DNA from: an uncultured Bacteroides sp.
Lineage (GTDB): Bacteria; Bacteroidota; Bacteroidia; Bacteroidales; Bacteroidaceae
Assembly (NCBI GenBank): GCA_947173895.1
Contig: CAMWGU010000018.1
Coordinates: 1 to 39,408, forward strand
Length of the DNA stretch: 39,408 bases
Direction of reading: 5' to 3'
The notes below the pieces were generated by a model. It worked only from the letters and a program-made list of their open reading frames with translations. It was not told the origin of the DNA and made no database searches. Position 1 is the stretch's first letter. Every line of letters begins with the position of its first letter. Of the stretch, positions 25,683 through 35,606 are shown piece after piece. Position numbers and translations under genes: made by a program.

Positions 25683-27019
25683 AACGTACATGGATAAAAA
25701 ATGCCCAGATCGTAAATGAAGGAAAAAGCTTTTCAGGTTCCATCGTGATCGAAAACGAAATCATAGCAGAAGTACTGGCAGGAAAAACAGAACCTTCACG
25801 CCCTTGCGAAGAAACCATAGACGCCAAAGGATATTATCTGATACCGGGAGTCATAGACGACCATGTGCATTTCCGCGATCCGGGACTGACCCATAAAGCC
25901 AACATGCACACAGAAAGCACGGCGGCAGCTGCAGGTGGAGTAACCAGTTTTATGGACATGCCGAATACAAACCCGCAAACCACCACCATCGAAGCACTGA
26001 ACGCCAAATTTGACAATGCGGCAACTCAAAGCGTAGTAAATTACTCATTCTATTTCGGAGCAACCAACACCAATGCCGACATACTCCCCACATTGGACAA
26101 AACCCGTATATGCGGAATCAAATTATTTATGGGAGCCAGTACAGGCAACATGCTGGTAGACCGAATGGAAGTTCTTCAACAAATATTTGCTAATGCAGGA
26201 ATGTTGATAGCAGCACATTGCGAAGAACAATCCATCATCAGTGCCAACACAGCCTCTTTTAAAGAAAAATACGGAGACGATCCCGACATAAAGTGCCATC
26301 CACAAATACGCAGCACGGAAGCATGTGTTTACTCTTCCTCACTAGCCATCCGGCTTGCCAAAGAAAACAAGGCTCGCCTGCATATCCTGCATATCAGCAC
26401 CGCACAGGAACTGGATTTGCTGGAAGACAAACCTCTGAATAAAAAAGCAATTACAGCCGAAGCCTGTGTTTCACATCTGTACTTCGATGATAAAGATTAT
26501 GACACATTGAAAGGGCGTATCAAATGCAATCCATCTATAAAGACCCCCAAAGACAAGGACGCTTTGCGCAATGCTTTGTCTACCAACCGGATAGATGTAA
26601 TAGGTACAGACCATGCTCCCCACTTGCTGGAAGAAAAGGAAGGCGGAGCATTGAAAGCCGTCTCGGGTATGCCGATGATCCAATTCTCATTGATCGCCAT
26701 CATGGAATTAGTACGCAAAGGAGTATTAACTATAGAACAATTGGTTCAGAAAATGTGTCATGCACCAGCCGAACTTTACTCCATTGAACGACGAGGTTAT
26801 ATCCGTCCAGGTTATCAGGCCGACCTTGTATTGGTAAATCCGAATCATGAATGGACCGTAACAGCCAACTGTGTATTAAGCAAATGCGGATGGTCTCCGA
26901 TGGAAGGACAAACATTTCATACACGAGTAGAAAAAACATTCATCAATGGCAATTTAGTCTATAACGACAACAAAGTGAACGAAAATCATCGCGGACAAGA
27001 ATTAAGATTTAAAAGATGA
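25679..27019 (+). CDS. pyrC: Dihydroorotase
   Basis: This cytoplasmic zinc amidohydrolase interconverts N-carbamoyl-aspartate and dihydroorotate in pyrimidine synthesis. From ATG 25679 it has 446 residues. The frame runs further upstream, but that part overlaps the glycosyltransferase and has no family match. The metal site is complete: His62 and His64 in DDHVHFRDPG, probable carbamylated Lys148 in GIKLFMG, His180 in AHCEE, His238 in LHILHIS and Asp311 in GTDHAPH. The layout is that of the long class I form. It is coupled by 4-base overlaps to the glycosyltransferase before it and the MetH-domain gene after it. Confidence 0.95.
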   Translation: MKRTWIKNAQIVNEGKSFSGSIVIENEIIAEVLAGKTEPSRPCEETIDAKGYYLIPGVIDDHVHFRDPGLTHKANMHTESTAAAAGGVTSFMDMPNTNPQTTTIEALNAKFDNAATQSVVNYSFYFGATNTNADILPTLDKTRICGIKLFMGASTGNMLVDRMEVLQQIFANAGMLIAAHCEEQSIISANTASFKEKYGDDPDIKCHPQIRSTEACVYSSSLAIRLAKENKARLHILHISTAQELDLLEDKPLNKKAITAEACVSHLYFDDKDYDTLKGRIKCNPSIKTPKDKDALRNALSTNRIDVIGTDHAPHLLEEKEGGALKAVSGMPMIQFSLIAIMELVRKGVLTIEQLVQKMCHAPAELYSIERRGYIRPGYQADLVLVNPNHEWTVTANCVLSKCGWSPMEGQTFHTRVEKTFINGNLVYNDNKVNENHRGQELRFKR

Positions 27020-27903
27020 TTGTAAATTACAAAATTCACGATGTAAGCGAATACATCAATTGGATTTATTTTTTCCATGCATGGGGATTTCCACCCAAGT
27101 TTGCCACCATTGCAGACATGCACGGATGTGATTCATGTAGAGCTTTATGGATAGCCGGTTTCAAAGAAGAAGAGCGCCCGAAAGCCTGTGAAGCTATGCA
27201 ACTTTTCAAAGAAGCCAGCCGGATGCTGGACCAACTGGATACCGCATATCAAACCCATGCAGTAATTGTTCTTGTAAAGGCCAATGCCGATGGAGACGAT
27301 CTGTTGCTGGATGATAAACGTTTTCCACTGCTACGTCAACAAGCCGTCAAACAAGAAAAGAACCAACCTTTTTTATGCCTAAGCGACTTTGTACGCCCAT
27401 TATCATCAGGCATTCCTGACAAAATCGGAGCTTTTGCCACAACAATAGATGCAGCAATGGAACAGCTTTATGCCGAAGACGACTATCTGCACATGTTGAT
27501 ACAAACTTTGTCCGACAGACTAGCAGAAGCTACAGCCGAGAAATTGCATGAAGATGTACGCAAGAAAATTTGGGGATATGCTCCCAACGAAAATCTAAGC
27601 ATAAAAGACCTACATAATGAAAAATATCAAGGGATACGCCCTGCTGTAGGTTATCCTTCCCTACCCGATCAGTCCGTCAATTTTTTATTAGATGAACTGC
27701 TGAACATGAAGCAAATCGGAATTTCATTGACCGAGAATGGTATGATGAAACCTCATGCCTCCGTATGTGGCCTTATGTTTGCTCATCCGGCCTCCCACTA
27801 TTTCTCTATAGGAAAAATAGGTGAAGACCAACTAACTGATTATGCCGCCCGCCGAAAAATGAGCATAGAAGAAACTAAAAAATACCTTGCCGCCAACCTA
27901 TAA
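27016..27903 (+). CDS. Stand-alone methionine synthase reactivation (AdoMet-binding) domain protein
   Basis: The C-terminal two-thirds of this 295-residue protein matches the activation domain at the C-terminus of cobalamin-dependent methionine synthase MetH. The AdoMet site RPAVGYPSLPDQ is at 208-219 (Arg208 and Tyr213 spaced as in E. coli MetH), with ISLTENGMMKPHASVCGLMFAHP and YFSIGKIGEDQLTDYAARRKMS after it. In MetH this domain remethylates inactive cob(II)alamin with AdoMet and a reducing partner. Here it is a separate protein, so it probably acts in trans on a shortened MetH encoded elsewhere; that is inference. It overlaps the pyrC stop by 4 bases. Confidence 0.88.
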   Translation: MIVNYKIHDVSEYINWIYFFHAWGFPPKFATIADMHGCDSCRALWIAGFKEEERPKACEAMQLFKEASRMLDQLDTAYQTHAVIVLVKANADGDDLLLDDKRFPLLRQQAVKQEKNQPFLCLSDFVRPLSSGIPDKIGAFATTIDAAMEQLYAEDDYLHMLIQTLSDRLAEATAEKLHEDVRKKIWGYAPNENLSIKDLHNEKYQGIRPAVGYPSLPDQSVNFLLDELLNMKQIGISLTENGMMKPHASVCGLMFAHPASHYFSIGKIGEDQLTDYAARRKMSIEETKKYLAANL

Positions 27904-27914
27904 AAGAATAAATT

Positions 27915-29072
27915 ATGATGCTGATCAAATTGTTTCTGTTTTTCTTGCTACTATTGGCATTGCCCGATATGTATATCCACAAGACATACATACGCCGTTT
28001 CCCTCAATGGATACGCCGGGCTTACTGGCTTCCCAGCCTGTTCCTTCTATCAGGAATGTTATTGATCTTTTCCTTGCATGAGCCACGTCCGAACTCCATG
28101 CAACGGCTCAGTCATTTTTTACTGATATTTCTGTGCTTCGCCGTACCGAAATTACTGTATGTCCTTGCCGTCTTATTCATGAATTTCCTCCAGTTCATCT
28201 CCGGCAAAAAACTATATAAAGAATATGTGGCAGCAGGATTAGGCTTACTTTCTTTAGCATACATCATATACGGAGCAACCGAAGGCATACAACATTTTCA
28301 AATCAGAGAAGTTACAGTCAGTTCAGACGAACTTCCCGCCGGATTTGACGGATATCGTATTGTTCAACTCTCAGACATTCATTCAGGAAGTTGGACAGGC
28401 AACGGCAAAGCTTTACAAAAAGCAGTAGACCTCATCAACAAACAACAACCTGACATAGTACTTTTTACCGGCGATTTGGTTAACAATGTAGCCACAGAAC
28501 TTGATGAGTTTATACCTATTTTAAAACAGATTAAAGGGAAAGATGGAGTTTTTTCCGTGTTAGGCAACCATGACTATTCTCTCTACATAAAATGGAAAAC
28601 GGAAGAAGCGCAAAAAGCCAATTTGGATAGTCTAAAATCCAAACAAGCCGCAATGGGATGGAAACTTCTAAACAATGACCATGTCATCCTTTATCACAAC
28701 AATGATAGCATTGCATTGGTAGGTGTAGAAAACAGCGGAAATCCTCCTTTCCCCGATTATGCTAATTTATCCAAAGCATTAAAAGGAACAGAAGGCATGT
28801 ATAAAATATTAATGAGCCATGACCCTACCCATTGGCATAGAGAAGTACTTCCAAAAACAGACGTACAATTAATGCTTTCAGGACATACTCATGAAATGCA
28901 ATTCAGTATGTTTGGATTTTCTCCTGCCCGATTTGTATATCCCGAACACAACGGTTTATATCAAGAAGGAAAACAATCATTGTTTGTCAATATCGGACTG
29001 GGACACTTGATGTTTCCAATGCGTATGGGAGCTTGGCCGGAAATTACTGTTATCACATTGCATAAAATATAA
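27915..29072 (+). CDS. Membrane-anchored metallophosphoesterase (YkuE/YaeI-like)
   Basis: This 385-residue protein has four hydrophobic segments in the first 125 residues and then a calcineurin-like phosphoesterase domain. The metal-binding motifs are in the expected order: QLSDIHSGSW, FTGDLVNN, VLGNHDYS, MSHDPTHWHRE and LSGHTHEMQ. Family members of this type include enzymes that hydrolyse pyrophosphate bonds in lipids such as UDP-diacylglucosamine, but the substrate here cannot be told. It starts 11 bases after the MetH-domain gene and is probably the last gene of that operon. The acyltransferase downstream has its own promoter. Confidence 0.9.
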   Translation: MMLIKLFLFFLLLLALPDMYIHKTYIRRFPQWIRRAYWLPSLFLLSGMLLIFSLHEPRPNSMQRLSHFLLIFLCFAVPKLLYVLAVLFMNFLQFISGKKLYKEYVAAGLGLLSLAYIIYGATEGIQHFQIREVTVSSDELPAGFDGYRIVQLSDIHSGSWTGNGKALQKAVDLINKQQPDIVLFTGDLVNNVATELDEFIPILKQIKGKDGVFSVLGNHDYSLYIKWKTEEAQKANLDSLKSKQAAMGWKLLNNDHVILYHNNDSIALVGVENSGNPPFPDYANLSKALKGTEGMYKILMSHDPTHWHREVLPKTDVQLMLSGHTHEMQFSMFGFSPARFVYPEHNGLYQEGKQSLFVNIGLGHLMFPMRMGAWPEITVITLHKI

Positions 29073-29083
29073 AATAGTTTGTC

Positions 29084-29091
29084 TATATTTG
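29084..29091 (+). promoter_or_regulatory. -7 promoter element for the acyltransferase gene
   Basis: TATATTTG matches TAnnTTTG. It lies 20 bases before ATG 29112 and downstream of the alternative TTG at 29079, supporting the later start. The -33 element is weak. Confidence 0.45.
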
Positions 29092-29111
29092 TATTATCAA
29101 AATTCAATTCT

Positions 29112-29864
29112 ATGAAAGTACTATATATTCTCTATCAACTATTCATTGCACTCCCAGTTTTGCTGGTATTAACCCTACTTACAGCCATCATAACTATAAT
29201 AGGTTCGTGGGTTGGCAATCCTCATTTCTGGGGATACTATCCGGGAAAAATCTGGTCACAACTTTTCTGCTATGTACTGCTCATTCCAGTTAAAGTAATA
29301 AACCATCCGGAGGTACTTAAAAAAACATCTTATGTATTTGTAGCCAATCATCAAGGTGCTTTTGATATTTTTCTGATCTATGGGTTCCTAGGACGGAACT
29401 TCAAATGGATGATGAAAAAAAGTCTGCGCAAAATGCCTTTTGTAGGAAAAGCCTGCGAAGCTGCCGGACATATATTCGTTGATAAATCCGGCCCCAAAAA
29501 AGTAATCGAAACTATCGAACACGCCCGCCACGTATTACAAGATGGAACTTCTTTGGTGGTATTTCCCGAAGGTGCACGTACTTTTACAGGACACATGGGA
29601 TACTTCAAAAAAGGAGCTTTTCAGTTGGCAGATGACTTACAACTTCCTGTAGTACCACTCACTATTATCGGTTCCTTCAATATTCTTCCACGCACCGGAA
29701 GCTTTATATCTTGGCATCCTATGACATTGGTCGTACATAAACCAATCTATCCACAAAGTCAAGGAATGGAAAATATTAAGGTTACCATGGAAGAAGCTTA
29801 CAAAGAAATAGAGAAAGATTTACCTAAAGAATATCAAAGAAAAATAGATAATCCAGATCAATAA
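29112..29864 (+). CDS. plsC: 1-acyl-sn-glycerol-3-phosphate acyltransferase
   Basis: This inner-membrane enzyme adds the second acyl chain to lysophosphatidic acid, giving phosphatidic acid. From ATG 29112 it has 250 residues. Two hydrophobic segments open the protein, then come the acyltransferase blocks: NHQGAFD (HxxxxD), GHIFVDKSG, VVFPEGARTF (the FPEG glycerophosphate-binding motif) and a late LPVVPLTIIGSF. The spacing fits PlsC. It is convergent with the DUF4369 lipoprotein gene, and a shared hairpin at 29863-29890 begins at its stop. The symbol is by family; Bacteroides carry several paralogues, so a different lipid acceptor is possible. Confidence 0.88.
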   Translation: MKVLYILYQLFIALPVLLVLTLLTAIITIIGSWVGNPHFWGYYPGKIWSQLFCYVLLIPVKVINHPEVLKKTSYVFVANHQGAFDIFLIYGFLGRNFKWMMKKSLRKMPFVGKACEAAGHIFVDKSGPKKVIETIEHARHVLQDGTSLVVFPEGARTFTGHMGYFKKGAFQLADDLQLPVVPLTIIGSFNILPRTGSFISWHPMTLVVHKPIYPQSQGMENIKVTMEEAYKEIEKDLPKEYQRKIDNPDQ

Positions 29865-29896
29865 AAGTTCTTCATCAATGAGGAACTTTTAATTTT
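29863..29896. terminator. Bidirectional terminator between plsC and the DUF4369 gene
   Basis: A 13-bp stem (29863-29875 with 29878-29890, one G-T pair) has A and T runs on its outer sides, so it can stop transcription from both convergent genes. It contains part of the stop codon of the minus-strand gene. Confidence 0.75.
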
Positions 29897-30573
29897 TCCA
29901 TATTGGAACGGGCTGTCGTCACATAATCCTTCACTAAAGGGTTGTCTTTGAATTTATCGGGAGCCTCGGTCAATATTTCCTCAATTAAAGGAGTTATGAC
30001 AGGATAAGGGAAATTGCTACATAACATAATAAAGACTCCCGGTCCCAATACATTATCATAATTCTGTCGAATAAATTCTTTAGCTAAAGAATTCATTTCT
30101 GTTACCAACTTTTCACGCTCCTTCGTCATCTCACGTCGAATCTCATCCTGTGTCTTCCCATCCATAATCATACGACTTTCCTTACGCTCCAATTCGTAGG
30201 CCCTGTCATCCAACGAAGTTTTTTTTCCTACAAAACTATACAAACGATCATTCAAAGGAGTTCCGGACACTATAATACGGGTATTATCAATACGAATAGA
30301 TATTTTTCCCTTTTCGATAACAAAAGGCATGATACTTTCATCGTCCATATATAAAGATGCCATCGAAATAGAATCTGTTATACCTTCCATCTTGAACATA
30401 CCATGAACCACCTCAGCCGAATCAACACTCAACATTCGGTCTCCACTAGGAACTTTTACAAATAGCATCTTTCCATCCAGACGAGAAACAGAAGAGCTGC
30501 CTTCTATCTTATACTCACTGGCACACGAAGTAAAAGCCAATAAAGCCACAACAGAAAAAAAAAGTTTATTCAT
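29875..30573 (-). CDS. DUF4369 domain lipoprotein
   Basis: This 232-residue lipoprotein has a signal ending TSC (Cys17). Residues 20-110 match DUF4369, the beta-rich N-terminal domain often found before a thioredoxin fold in Bacteroidetes periplasmic proteins (KMLFVKVPSGDRMLSVDSAEVVHGMFKMEG). The second half is helical and charged (ELERKESRMIMDGKTQDEIRREMTKEREK). No thioredoxin CxxC domain follows, so this is a stand-alone form; its role is unknown. It has a good promoter upstream (30634-30605) and ends in a shared terminator. Confidence 0.85.
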   Translation of the reverse strand: MNKLFFSVVALLAFTSCASEYKIEGSSSVSRLDGKMLFVKVPSGDRMLSVDSAEVVHGMFKMEGITDSISMASLYMDDESIMPFVIEKGKISIRIDNTRIIVSGTPLNDRLYSFVGKKTSLDDRAYELERKESRMIMDGKTQDEIRREMTKEREKLVTEMNSLAKEFIRQNYDNVLGPGVFIMLCSNFPYPVITPLIEEILTEAPDKFKDNPLVKDYVTTARSNMEKLKVPH

Positions 30574-30604
30574 GCTTGTTTATGCCCATTACTATTTTAA
30601 AGCA

Positions 30605-30634
30605 CAAAGGTACAACCTATAATCCATCGACAAA
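30605..30634 (-). promoter_or_regulatory. Promoter of the DUF4369 gene
   Basis: On the minus strand a TTTG (30634-30631) is followed after 18 bases by TACCTTTG (30612-30605). The spacing is slightly short, but both boxes match consensus. Confidence 0.6.
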
Positions 30635-30716
30635 AACATTTTATTAAAATTTAAAACTAAATAGAAGATTATTACTGATAAAAAACATTTTAAGTGCAAA
30701 ATTCCTTCTTTTTTTC

Positions 30717-30724
30717 TATTTTTG
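30717..30724 (+). promoter_or_regulatory. -7 promoter element for the S46 peptidase pair
   Basis: TATTTTTG matches TAnnTTTG and lies 43 bases before the first start codon at 30767. No clear -33 TTTG is seen. Confidence 0.5.
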
Positions 30725-30766
30725 TAGCTGATATAAAGACAAAGATAAAAACAATTAGTACACAAC

Positions 30767-32932
30767 ATGAAAAAAATCAAACTTTTATTGCTCGCATTGA
30801 CATGCGCGGCATTTCTGCCATCGAAGGCAGACGAGGGTATGTGGTTGTTGCAACTGATGCAAGAGCAACATTTAGCAGACCGCATGAAAGCACAAGGTCT
30901 ACTGCTTGAAGCAGATGACATCTACAATCCGAATCAGATTTCATTAAAAGATGCAGTGGGTATCTTCGGTGGAGGATGTACCGGTGAAATAATCTCACAA
31001 GACGGATTAATTCTGACCAACCACCACTGCGGATATGGAGCAATTCAACAACACAGTTCAGTGGAGCATGATTATCTGACAGACGGATTTTGGGCAAAAA
31101 GCCGCAAAGAAGAATTACCTACTCCGGGATTGAAATTTAAATTTGTAGAACGCATTGTTGACATCACTGATAAAGTGAACAATAAAGTTAAGGCGGGCGA
31201 AATCAAGGAAGAAGATACATTCGGATATAAATTCTTGAAAAAGATGGCCGATGAAGAGATGAAAGCCAGCGATCTGAACAACAAACCTGGTATCAGCGCA
31301 CAGGCCCTTCCTTTCTATGCCGGAAATAAATTCTACTTGATTTATCTAAAAACTTACAGCGATGTCCGTATGGTTGCAGCTCCTCCTTCGTCCATCGGCA
31401 AATTTGGCGGCGAGACAGACAACTGGATGTGGCCCCGCCATACTTGCGATTTCTCTGTCTTTCGTATTTATGCGGATGCCAATGGCGAACCGGCGGAATA
31501 CAATGAAAACAATGTTCCACTGAAAGCCAAAAAACATCTGGCAATCTCATTAAAAGGCATCAATGAAGGTGACTATGCCATGATTATGGGATTTCCCGGA
31601 AGTACTAACCGCTATCTGACTCAAAGTGAAGTGAAACAACGCATGTATTCCACCAACGAACCTCGCATACGCATACGCGGTGTACGCCAAGATGTTTTAA
31701 AAAAAGAAATGGCTGCCAGTGACAAAGTGCGTATTCAATATGCCAGCAAATATGCAGGTTCTAGCAATTATTGGAAAAACTCCATCGGAATGAACAAGGC
31801 CATCATTGACAACAAGGTGCTGGAAACAAAAGCAGCACAAGAAGCAAAATTTGCCCAATTTGCCAAGGAAAAGCAAAATGCCGACTATGAAAAGGTGGTC
31901 GGTGAAATTGATGCGGCCATTGAGAAAAGCAATCCAATCCTTTATAATTATACTTGCTTCCGAGAAGTATTCCAGGGAGGGATAGAATTCGGTACTCCTT
32001 ATTTAATGATGGACAAGTTGAAAGAAGCTATCCGAAATAAAGATAAAGAAGCTATCAATGAAAATATAGAAAAACTGAAAGAAGTATATGCTGACGTACA
32101 CAACAAAGACTACGACCATGAAGTAGACCGCAAAGTGGCCAAAGCACTCCTTCCCCTGTATGCCGAAATGGTATCAGCTAATATGCTGCCCGCATTCTAT
32201 AGCACAATCCAAAAGGATTTCAAAGGCAACTACGATGCATATATAGATCATTGCTATGACAATTCCATTTTTGCTAATGAGGCGAATTTCAATAAGTTCA
32301 TCAAAAAGCCTACAGTGAAAGCTATTGAAAATGATCCGATGACAGCATACGCACGGGCTAAATACGACCTGTTACAGCAACTAGGAAACAGCCTGATCGA
32401 ATCGATGAAAGATATGGATAAACTGCACAAGATCTATGTACGCGGTCTGTGTGAAATGTACTCACCGGACCCCAAAGCTCCGGATGCTAACTTCACCATC
32501 CGCCTGACCTATGGCAATGTGAAATCATACAATCCCAAAGACGGAGTGCATTATAAATATTACACTACGCTAAAAGGAGTTATGGAAAAGGAGGACCCTA
32601 CCAATCCGGAATTTGTGGTCCCTGCCAAACTGAAAGAATTGTATGAAAGAAAAGATTTCGGACGCTATGCATTACCCAACGGTGATATGCCTGCTTGCTT
32701 CTTGACCACCAACGATATTACCGGCGGCAACTCAGGATCGCCCGTTATCAACGGTAATGGTGAACTGATCGGCACAGCTTTTGACGGTAACTGGGAATCA
32801 CTAAGTGGCGATATCAACTTCGACAACAACCTACAACGTTGTATTGCTGTTGACATACGTTATGTATTATTCATCATCGACAAATTGGGCGGATGCAAAC
32901 ACCTGATTGACGAAATGACTATCGTAGAATAA
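30767..32932 (+). CDS. S46 family dipeptidyl-peptidase, DPP7-like
   Basis: This 721-residue periplasmic exopeptidase removes dipeptides from peptide N-termini. A signal peptide ends near SKA, giving a mature start DEGMWLL. The chymotrypsin-like catalytic parts are present: the His in TNHHCGY (86-87), the Asp in the [12 protein letters not shown] block and Ser656 in GGNSGSPV. A large helical cap lies between them. The S1 residue that separates S46 subtypes (673 in Porphyromonas) is Gly674 in TAFDGNW, as in DPP7, which prefers hydrophobic P1 residues. The gene overlaps the next S46 gene by one base (TAATG), so both are in one operon. Confidence 0.92.
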   Translation: MKKIKLLLLALTCAAFLPSKADEGMWLLQLMQEQHLADRMKAQGLLLEADDIYNPNQISLKDAVGIFGGGCTGEIISQDGLILTNHHCGYGAIQQHSSVEHDYLTDGFWAKSRKEELPTPGLKFKFVERIVDITDKVNNKVKAGEIKEEDTFGYKFLKKMADEEMKASDLNNKPGISAQALPFYAGNKFYLIYLKTYSDVRMVAAPPSSIGKFGGETDNWMWPRHTCDFSVFRIYADANGEPAEYNENNVPLKAKKHLAISLKGINEGDYAMIMGFPGSTNRYLTQSEVKQRMYSTNEPRIRIRGVRQDVLKKEMAASDKVRIQYASKYAGSSNYWKNSIGMNKAIIDNKVLETKAAQEAKFAQFAKEKQNADYEKVVGEIDAAIEKSNPILYNYTCFREVFQGGIEFGTPYLMMDKLKEAIRNKDKEAINENIEKLKEVYADVHNKDYDHEVDRKVAKALLPLYAEMVSANMLPAFYSTIQKDFKGNYDAYIDHCYDNSIFANEANFNKFIKKPTVKAIENDPMTAYARAKYDLLQQLGNSLIESMKDMDKLHKIYVRGLCEMYSPDPKAPDANFTIRLTYGNVKSYNPKDGVHYKYYTTLKGVMEKEDPTNPEFVVPAKLKELYERKDFGRYALPNGDMPACFLTTNDITGGNSGSPVINGNGELIGTAFDGNWESLSGDINFDNNLQRCIAVDIRYVLFIIDKLGGCKHLIDEMTIVE

Positions 32933-35118
32933 TGAAAAAGACACTATTACTCTCGTTATTTACCTTTACATCCCTTGCCGGCCACGCCGACGAGGGCATG
33001 TGGATGCTAACCGACCTGAAAGAACAGAATGCAGCCACCATGTACGATATGGGACTGGATATCAGCATTGACAAAGTATATTGTCCGGACGGCATCAGTT
33101 TGAAAGACGCCGTAGTGCATTTTGGGGGCGGTTGTACCGGCGAAGTCATATCGGCAGAAGGGCTTGTTCTGACCAACCACCATTGCGGTTATGGCTATAT
33201 CCAGCAACACAGTTCGGTGGAACATGACTACCTGACTGATGGTTTTTGGGCCATGAACCGACAAGAAGAATTGCCCTGCCAAGGACTGACCGTGACTTTT
33301 ATAGACAAAATTCTGGACGTCACCGCCTACGTGAAGGAACAACTGGCAAAAGACGAAGATCCGGAAGGGCTGAATTATCTCTCCCCCTCCTATTTGAGCA
33401 AAGTGGCAGAACGATTTGCCAAGCAAGAACAGGTAGAGATCACTCCGTTCACCGCCCTTGAATTGAAACCTTTCTATGGTGCAAACCGCTATTACCTGTT
33501 TGTAAAAACAGTCTATAAAGATATCCGCATGGTAGGTGCTCCTCCCTCTTCCATTGGCAAGTTCGGTGCCGATACTGATAACTGGATGTGGCCCCGCCAT
33601 TGTGGCGACTTCTCCATGTTTCGCATCTATGCCACAGCCGACGGCAAACCAGCCGATTACAATGAAAACAACGTTCCATTGAAAGTAAAAAAGCACCTGG
33701 CCATTAACCTGAATGGCATCAAAGAAGGCGATTTCACCTTCGTGATGGGATTTCCCGGACGCAACTGGCGATACATGATTTCGGACGAAGTGGAAGAACG
33801 CATGCAGACTACCAATTTCATGCGTAAAACTGTACGTACCGTGCGCCTGAATAATCTATTGGAAGAAATGCTGAGAAGTGACAAAGTGCGCATCCAATAT
33901 GCCAGTAAGTATGCCTCATCGGCCAACTACTGGAAAAACGCCATCGGAATGAATGAAGGACTGGTTCATTTGAAAGTACTTGATACCAAAAAGCAGCAAC
34001 AGGAAAAGCTGTTGTCATATGGCCGCAAAATCGGTACTGATGCCTATCAAAAGGCTTTCGACACGATTCGGGAAATCATGAGCAAACGCCATGATGCCAT
34101 ATATCATCAGCAAGCTATTTATGAGGTCTGCAAACTGGGAACCGAATTCTATCGGATTCCTTCCACAGACAAAGTACTGCAAGCACTTAAAGAAGGCTAC
34201 AAAGTACCCCATGCCACCAAAGATCTTAATCCATTAGATCATGCATTGGACAAACTGAGCAAACAAGCCGATCGTTTTTTTAATAAAGATTACAATCCCG
34301 AAGTAGACCGCAAAGTATCCAAAGCATTGTTGAAAACTTATGCCGAATTAATCCCGGCAGAACAGCGCATCAGTATTTTCAAAGTGATAGAGAAAGACTT
34401 CAAAGGAAGCATTGACGCTTTTGTAGATGCTTGTTTCGATACCTCCATCTTCCGAAATCGAGAAGCTTTTGACAAGTTTGTAGCGAAACCGGATGCCAAG
34501 ACATTGGAAAAAGACTTGATGGTTCAATATGCTCAATCAGTGGATCAAGGTTATGCTAACACAGATGCGGCCATGAAAGCCGAAACCAACGCTTACAACC
34601 TGGCTCATAAAATTTGGGTAGAAGGCATGATGAAACTGAAGCAACACGAAAGGACACCGATTTATCCGGACGCTAACTCCACCTTGCGACTCACTTACGG
34701 AAAAGTGGGCTCATATAGTCCGAAAGACGGTGTGGAATACAACTATTATACCACGCTGAAAGGTGTGATGGAAAAAGAAGATCCAAACAATTACGAATTC
34801 GTAGTCCCAGCCAAATTGAAGGATCTATATCACCAAAAAGACTTCGGGCGCTACGCTATGAAAAATGGCGAAATGCCTATCTGTTTTGTAACCGGAACGG
34901 ACAATACCGGTGGTAACTCCGGTTCCCCGGTCTTCAACAGCAAAGGCGAACTGATAGGAACAGGATTCGACCGCAACTACGAAGGACTAACGGGCGACAT
35001 TGCCTATCATCCCCAGTTGCAACGGGCAGCCTGTGTGGACATCCGCTATACCTTATTTATTATAGATAAGTTTGCCGGAGCCGGCCATTTGGTAGATGAA
35101 ATGACCCTTGTGGAGTAA
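32932..35118 (+). CDS. S46 family dipeptidyl-peptidase, DPP11-like
   Basis: This 728-residue paralogue of the preceding protein is very similar in order and motifs: signal peptide ending [36 protein letters not shown] and Ser663 in GGNSGSPV. Its S1 position is Arg681 in TGFDRNY, the residue that in DPP11 selects Asp or Glu at P1. It should therefore remove acidic dipeptides and complement the DPP7-like neighbour in peptide use. Its start codon shares a base with the upstream stop. The pair arose by tandem duplication long ago, judging by the protein divergence. A hairpin follows at 35147-35176. Confidence 0.92.
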   Translation: MKKTLLLSLFTFTSLAGHADEGMWMLTDLKEQNAATMYDMGLDISIDKVYCPDGISLKDAVVHFGGGCTGEVISAEGLVLTNHHCGYGYIQQHSSVEHDYLTDGFWAMNRQEELPCQGLTVTFIDKILDVTAYVKEQLAKDEDPEGLNYLSPSYLSKVAERFAKQEQVEITPFTALELKPFYGANRYYLFVKTVYKDIRMVGAPPSSIGKFGADTDNWMWPRHCGDFSMFRIYATADGKPADYNENNVPLKVKKHLAINLNGIKEGDFTFVMGFPGRNWRYMISDEVEERMQTTNFMRKTVRTVRLNNLLEEMLRSDKVRIQYASKYASSANYWKNAIGMNEGLVHLKVLDTKKQQQEKLLSYGRKIGTDAYQKAFDTIREIMSKRHDAIYHQQAIYEVCKLGTEFYRIPSTDKVLQALKEGYKVPHATKDLNPLDHALDKLSKQADRFFNKDYNPEVDRKVSKALLKTYAELIPAEQRISIFKVIEKDFKGSIDAFVDACFDTSIFRNREAFDKFVAKPDAKTLEKDLMVQYAQSVDQGYANTDAAMKAETNAYNLAHKIWVEGMMKLKQHERTPIYPDANSTLRLTYGKVGSYSPKDGVEYNYYTTLKGVMEKEDPNNYEFVVPAKLKDLYHQKDFGRYAMKNGEMPICFVTGTDNTGGNSGSPVFNSKGELIGTGFDRNYEGLTGDIAYHPQLQRAACVDIRYTLFIIDKFAGAGHLVDEMTLVE

Positions 35119-35146
35119 CCTCCTCGGATAATTCCATTCAAAGTAC

Positions 35147-35176
35147 GGAATGTCACGAATATATTCGTGGCATTCC
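35147..35176 (+). terminator. Hairpin downstream of the S46 pair
   Basis: Two 15-base arms (35147-35161 and 35162-35176) are complementary apart from one G-T pair and meet without a spacer, so the loop must open from the centre. It starts 28 bases past the stop codon. It lacks a T tract, so termination is only likely, not certain. Confidence 0.55.
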
Positions 35177-35261
35177 TTCAAAACGCAACGCGGAAAACCG
35201 GAGAAAACATACTGCGAACTTTCTTTGAACCGCACATGATTTAAATATGAAAAACAAAAGC

Positions 35262-35606
35262 CTAACGCTTCTCTTTTTCCAATTCTTGGGGAATGCGAAA
35301 CGCCGTATAAAGTTCAAGAACAGCAGCAATGGAAAGACAAACAATCCATTCGTTATGCTTCATAGTAAACATCAACACTCCTGTAAACACCAAGGCGATA
35401 GCTCCAAAAATCTGTTGCCGACGCAACCGCTTGATGATAAAACTATTTCCATCGTAACGATTTCCCATCACCTGCACATAGCCAAACATCACTGCACCCA
35501 ATATATAGAGATAAGGCGCCATTTCCCACCGAGTGATTTGCAACATCGCACCTATCAACAACAAGACGGCTCCCACCATTGCAACTACATCATACGATCT
35601 ACTCAT
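35262..35606 (-). CDS. Small membrane protein of unknown function
   Basis: This 114-residue protein has four hydrophobic segments (about residues 6-22, 31-46, 65-81 and 87-101) with a basic loop IIKRLRRQQ between the second and third. I do not recognise a named family. Its start overlaps the stop of the DivIC-like gene by 4 bases (ATGA), so the two are translationally coupled. A link with division or the envelope is inferred only from that. Confidence 0.75.
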   Translation of the reverse strand: MSRSYDVVAMVGAVLLLIGAMLQITRWEMAPYLYILGAVMFGYVQVMGNRYDGNSFIIKRLRRQQIFGAIALVFTGVLMFTMKHNEWIVCLSIAAVLELYTAFRIPQELEKEKR

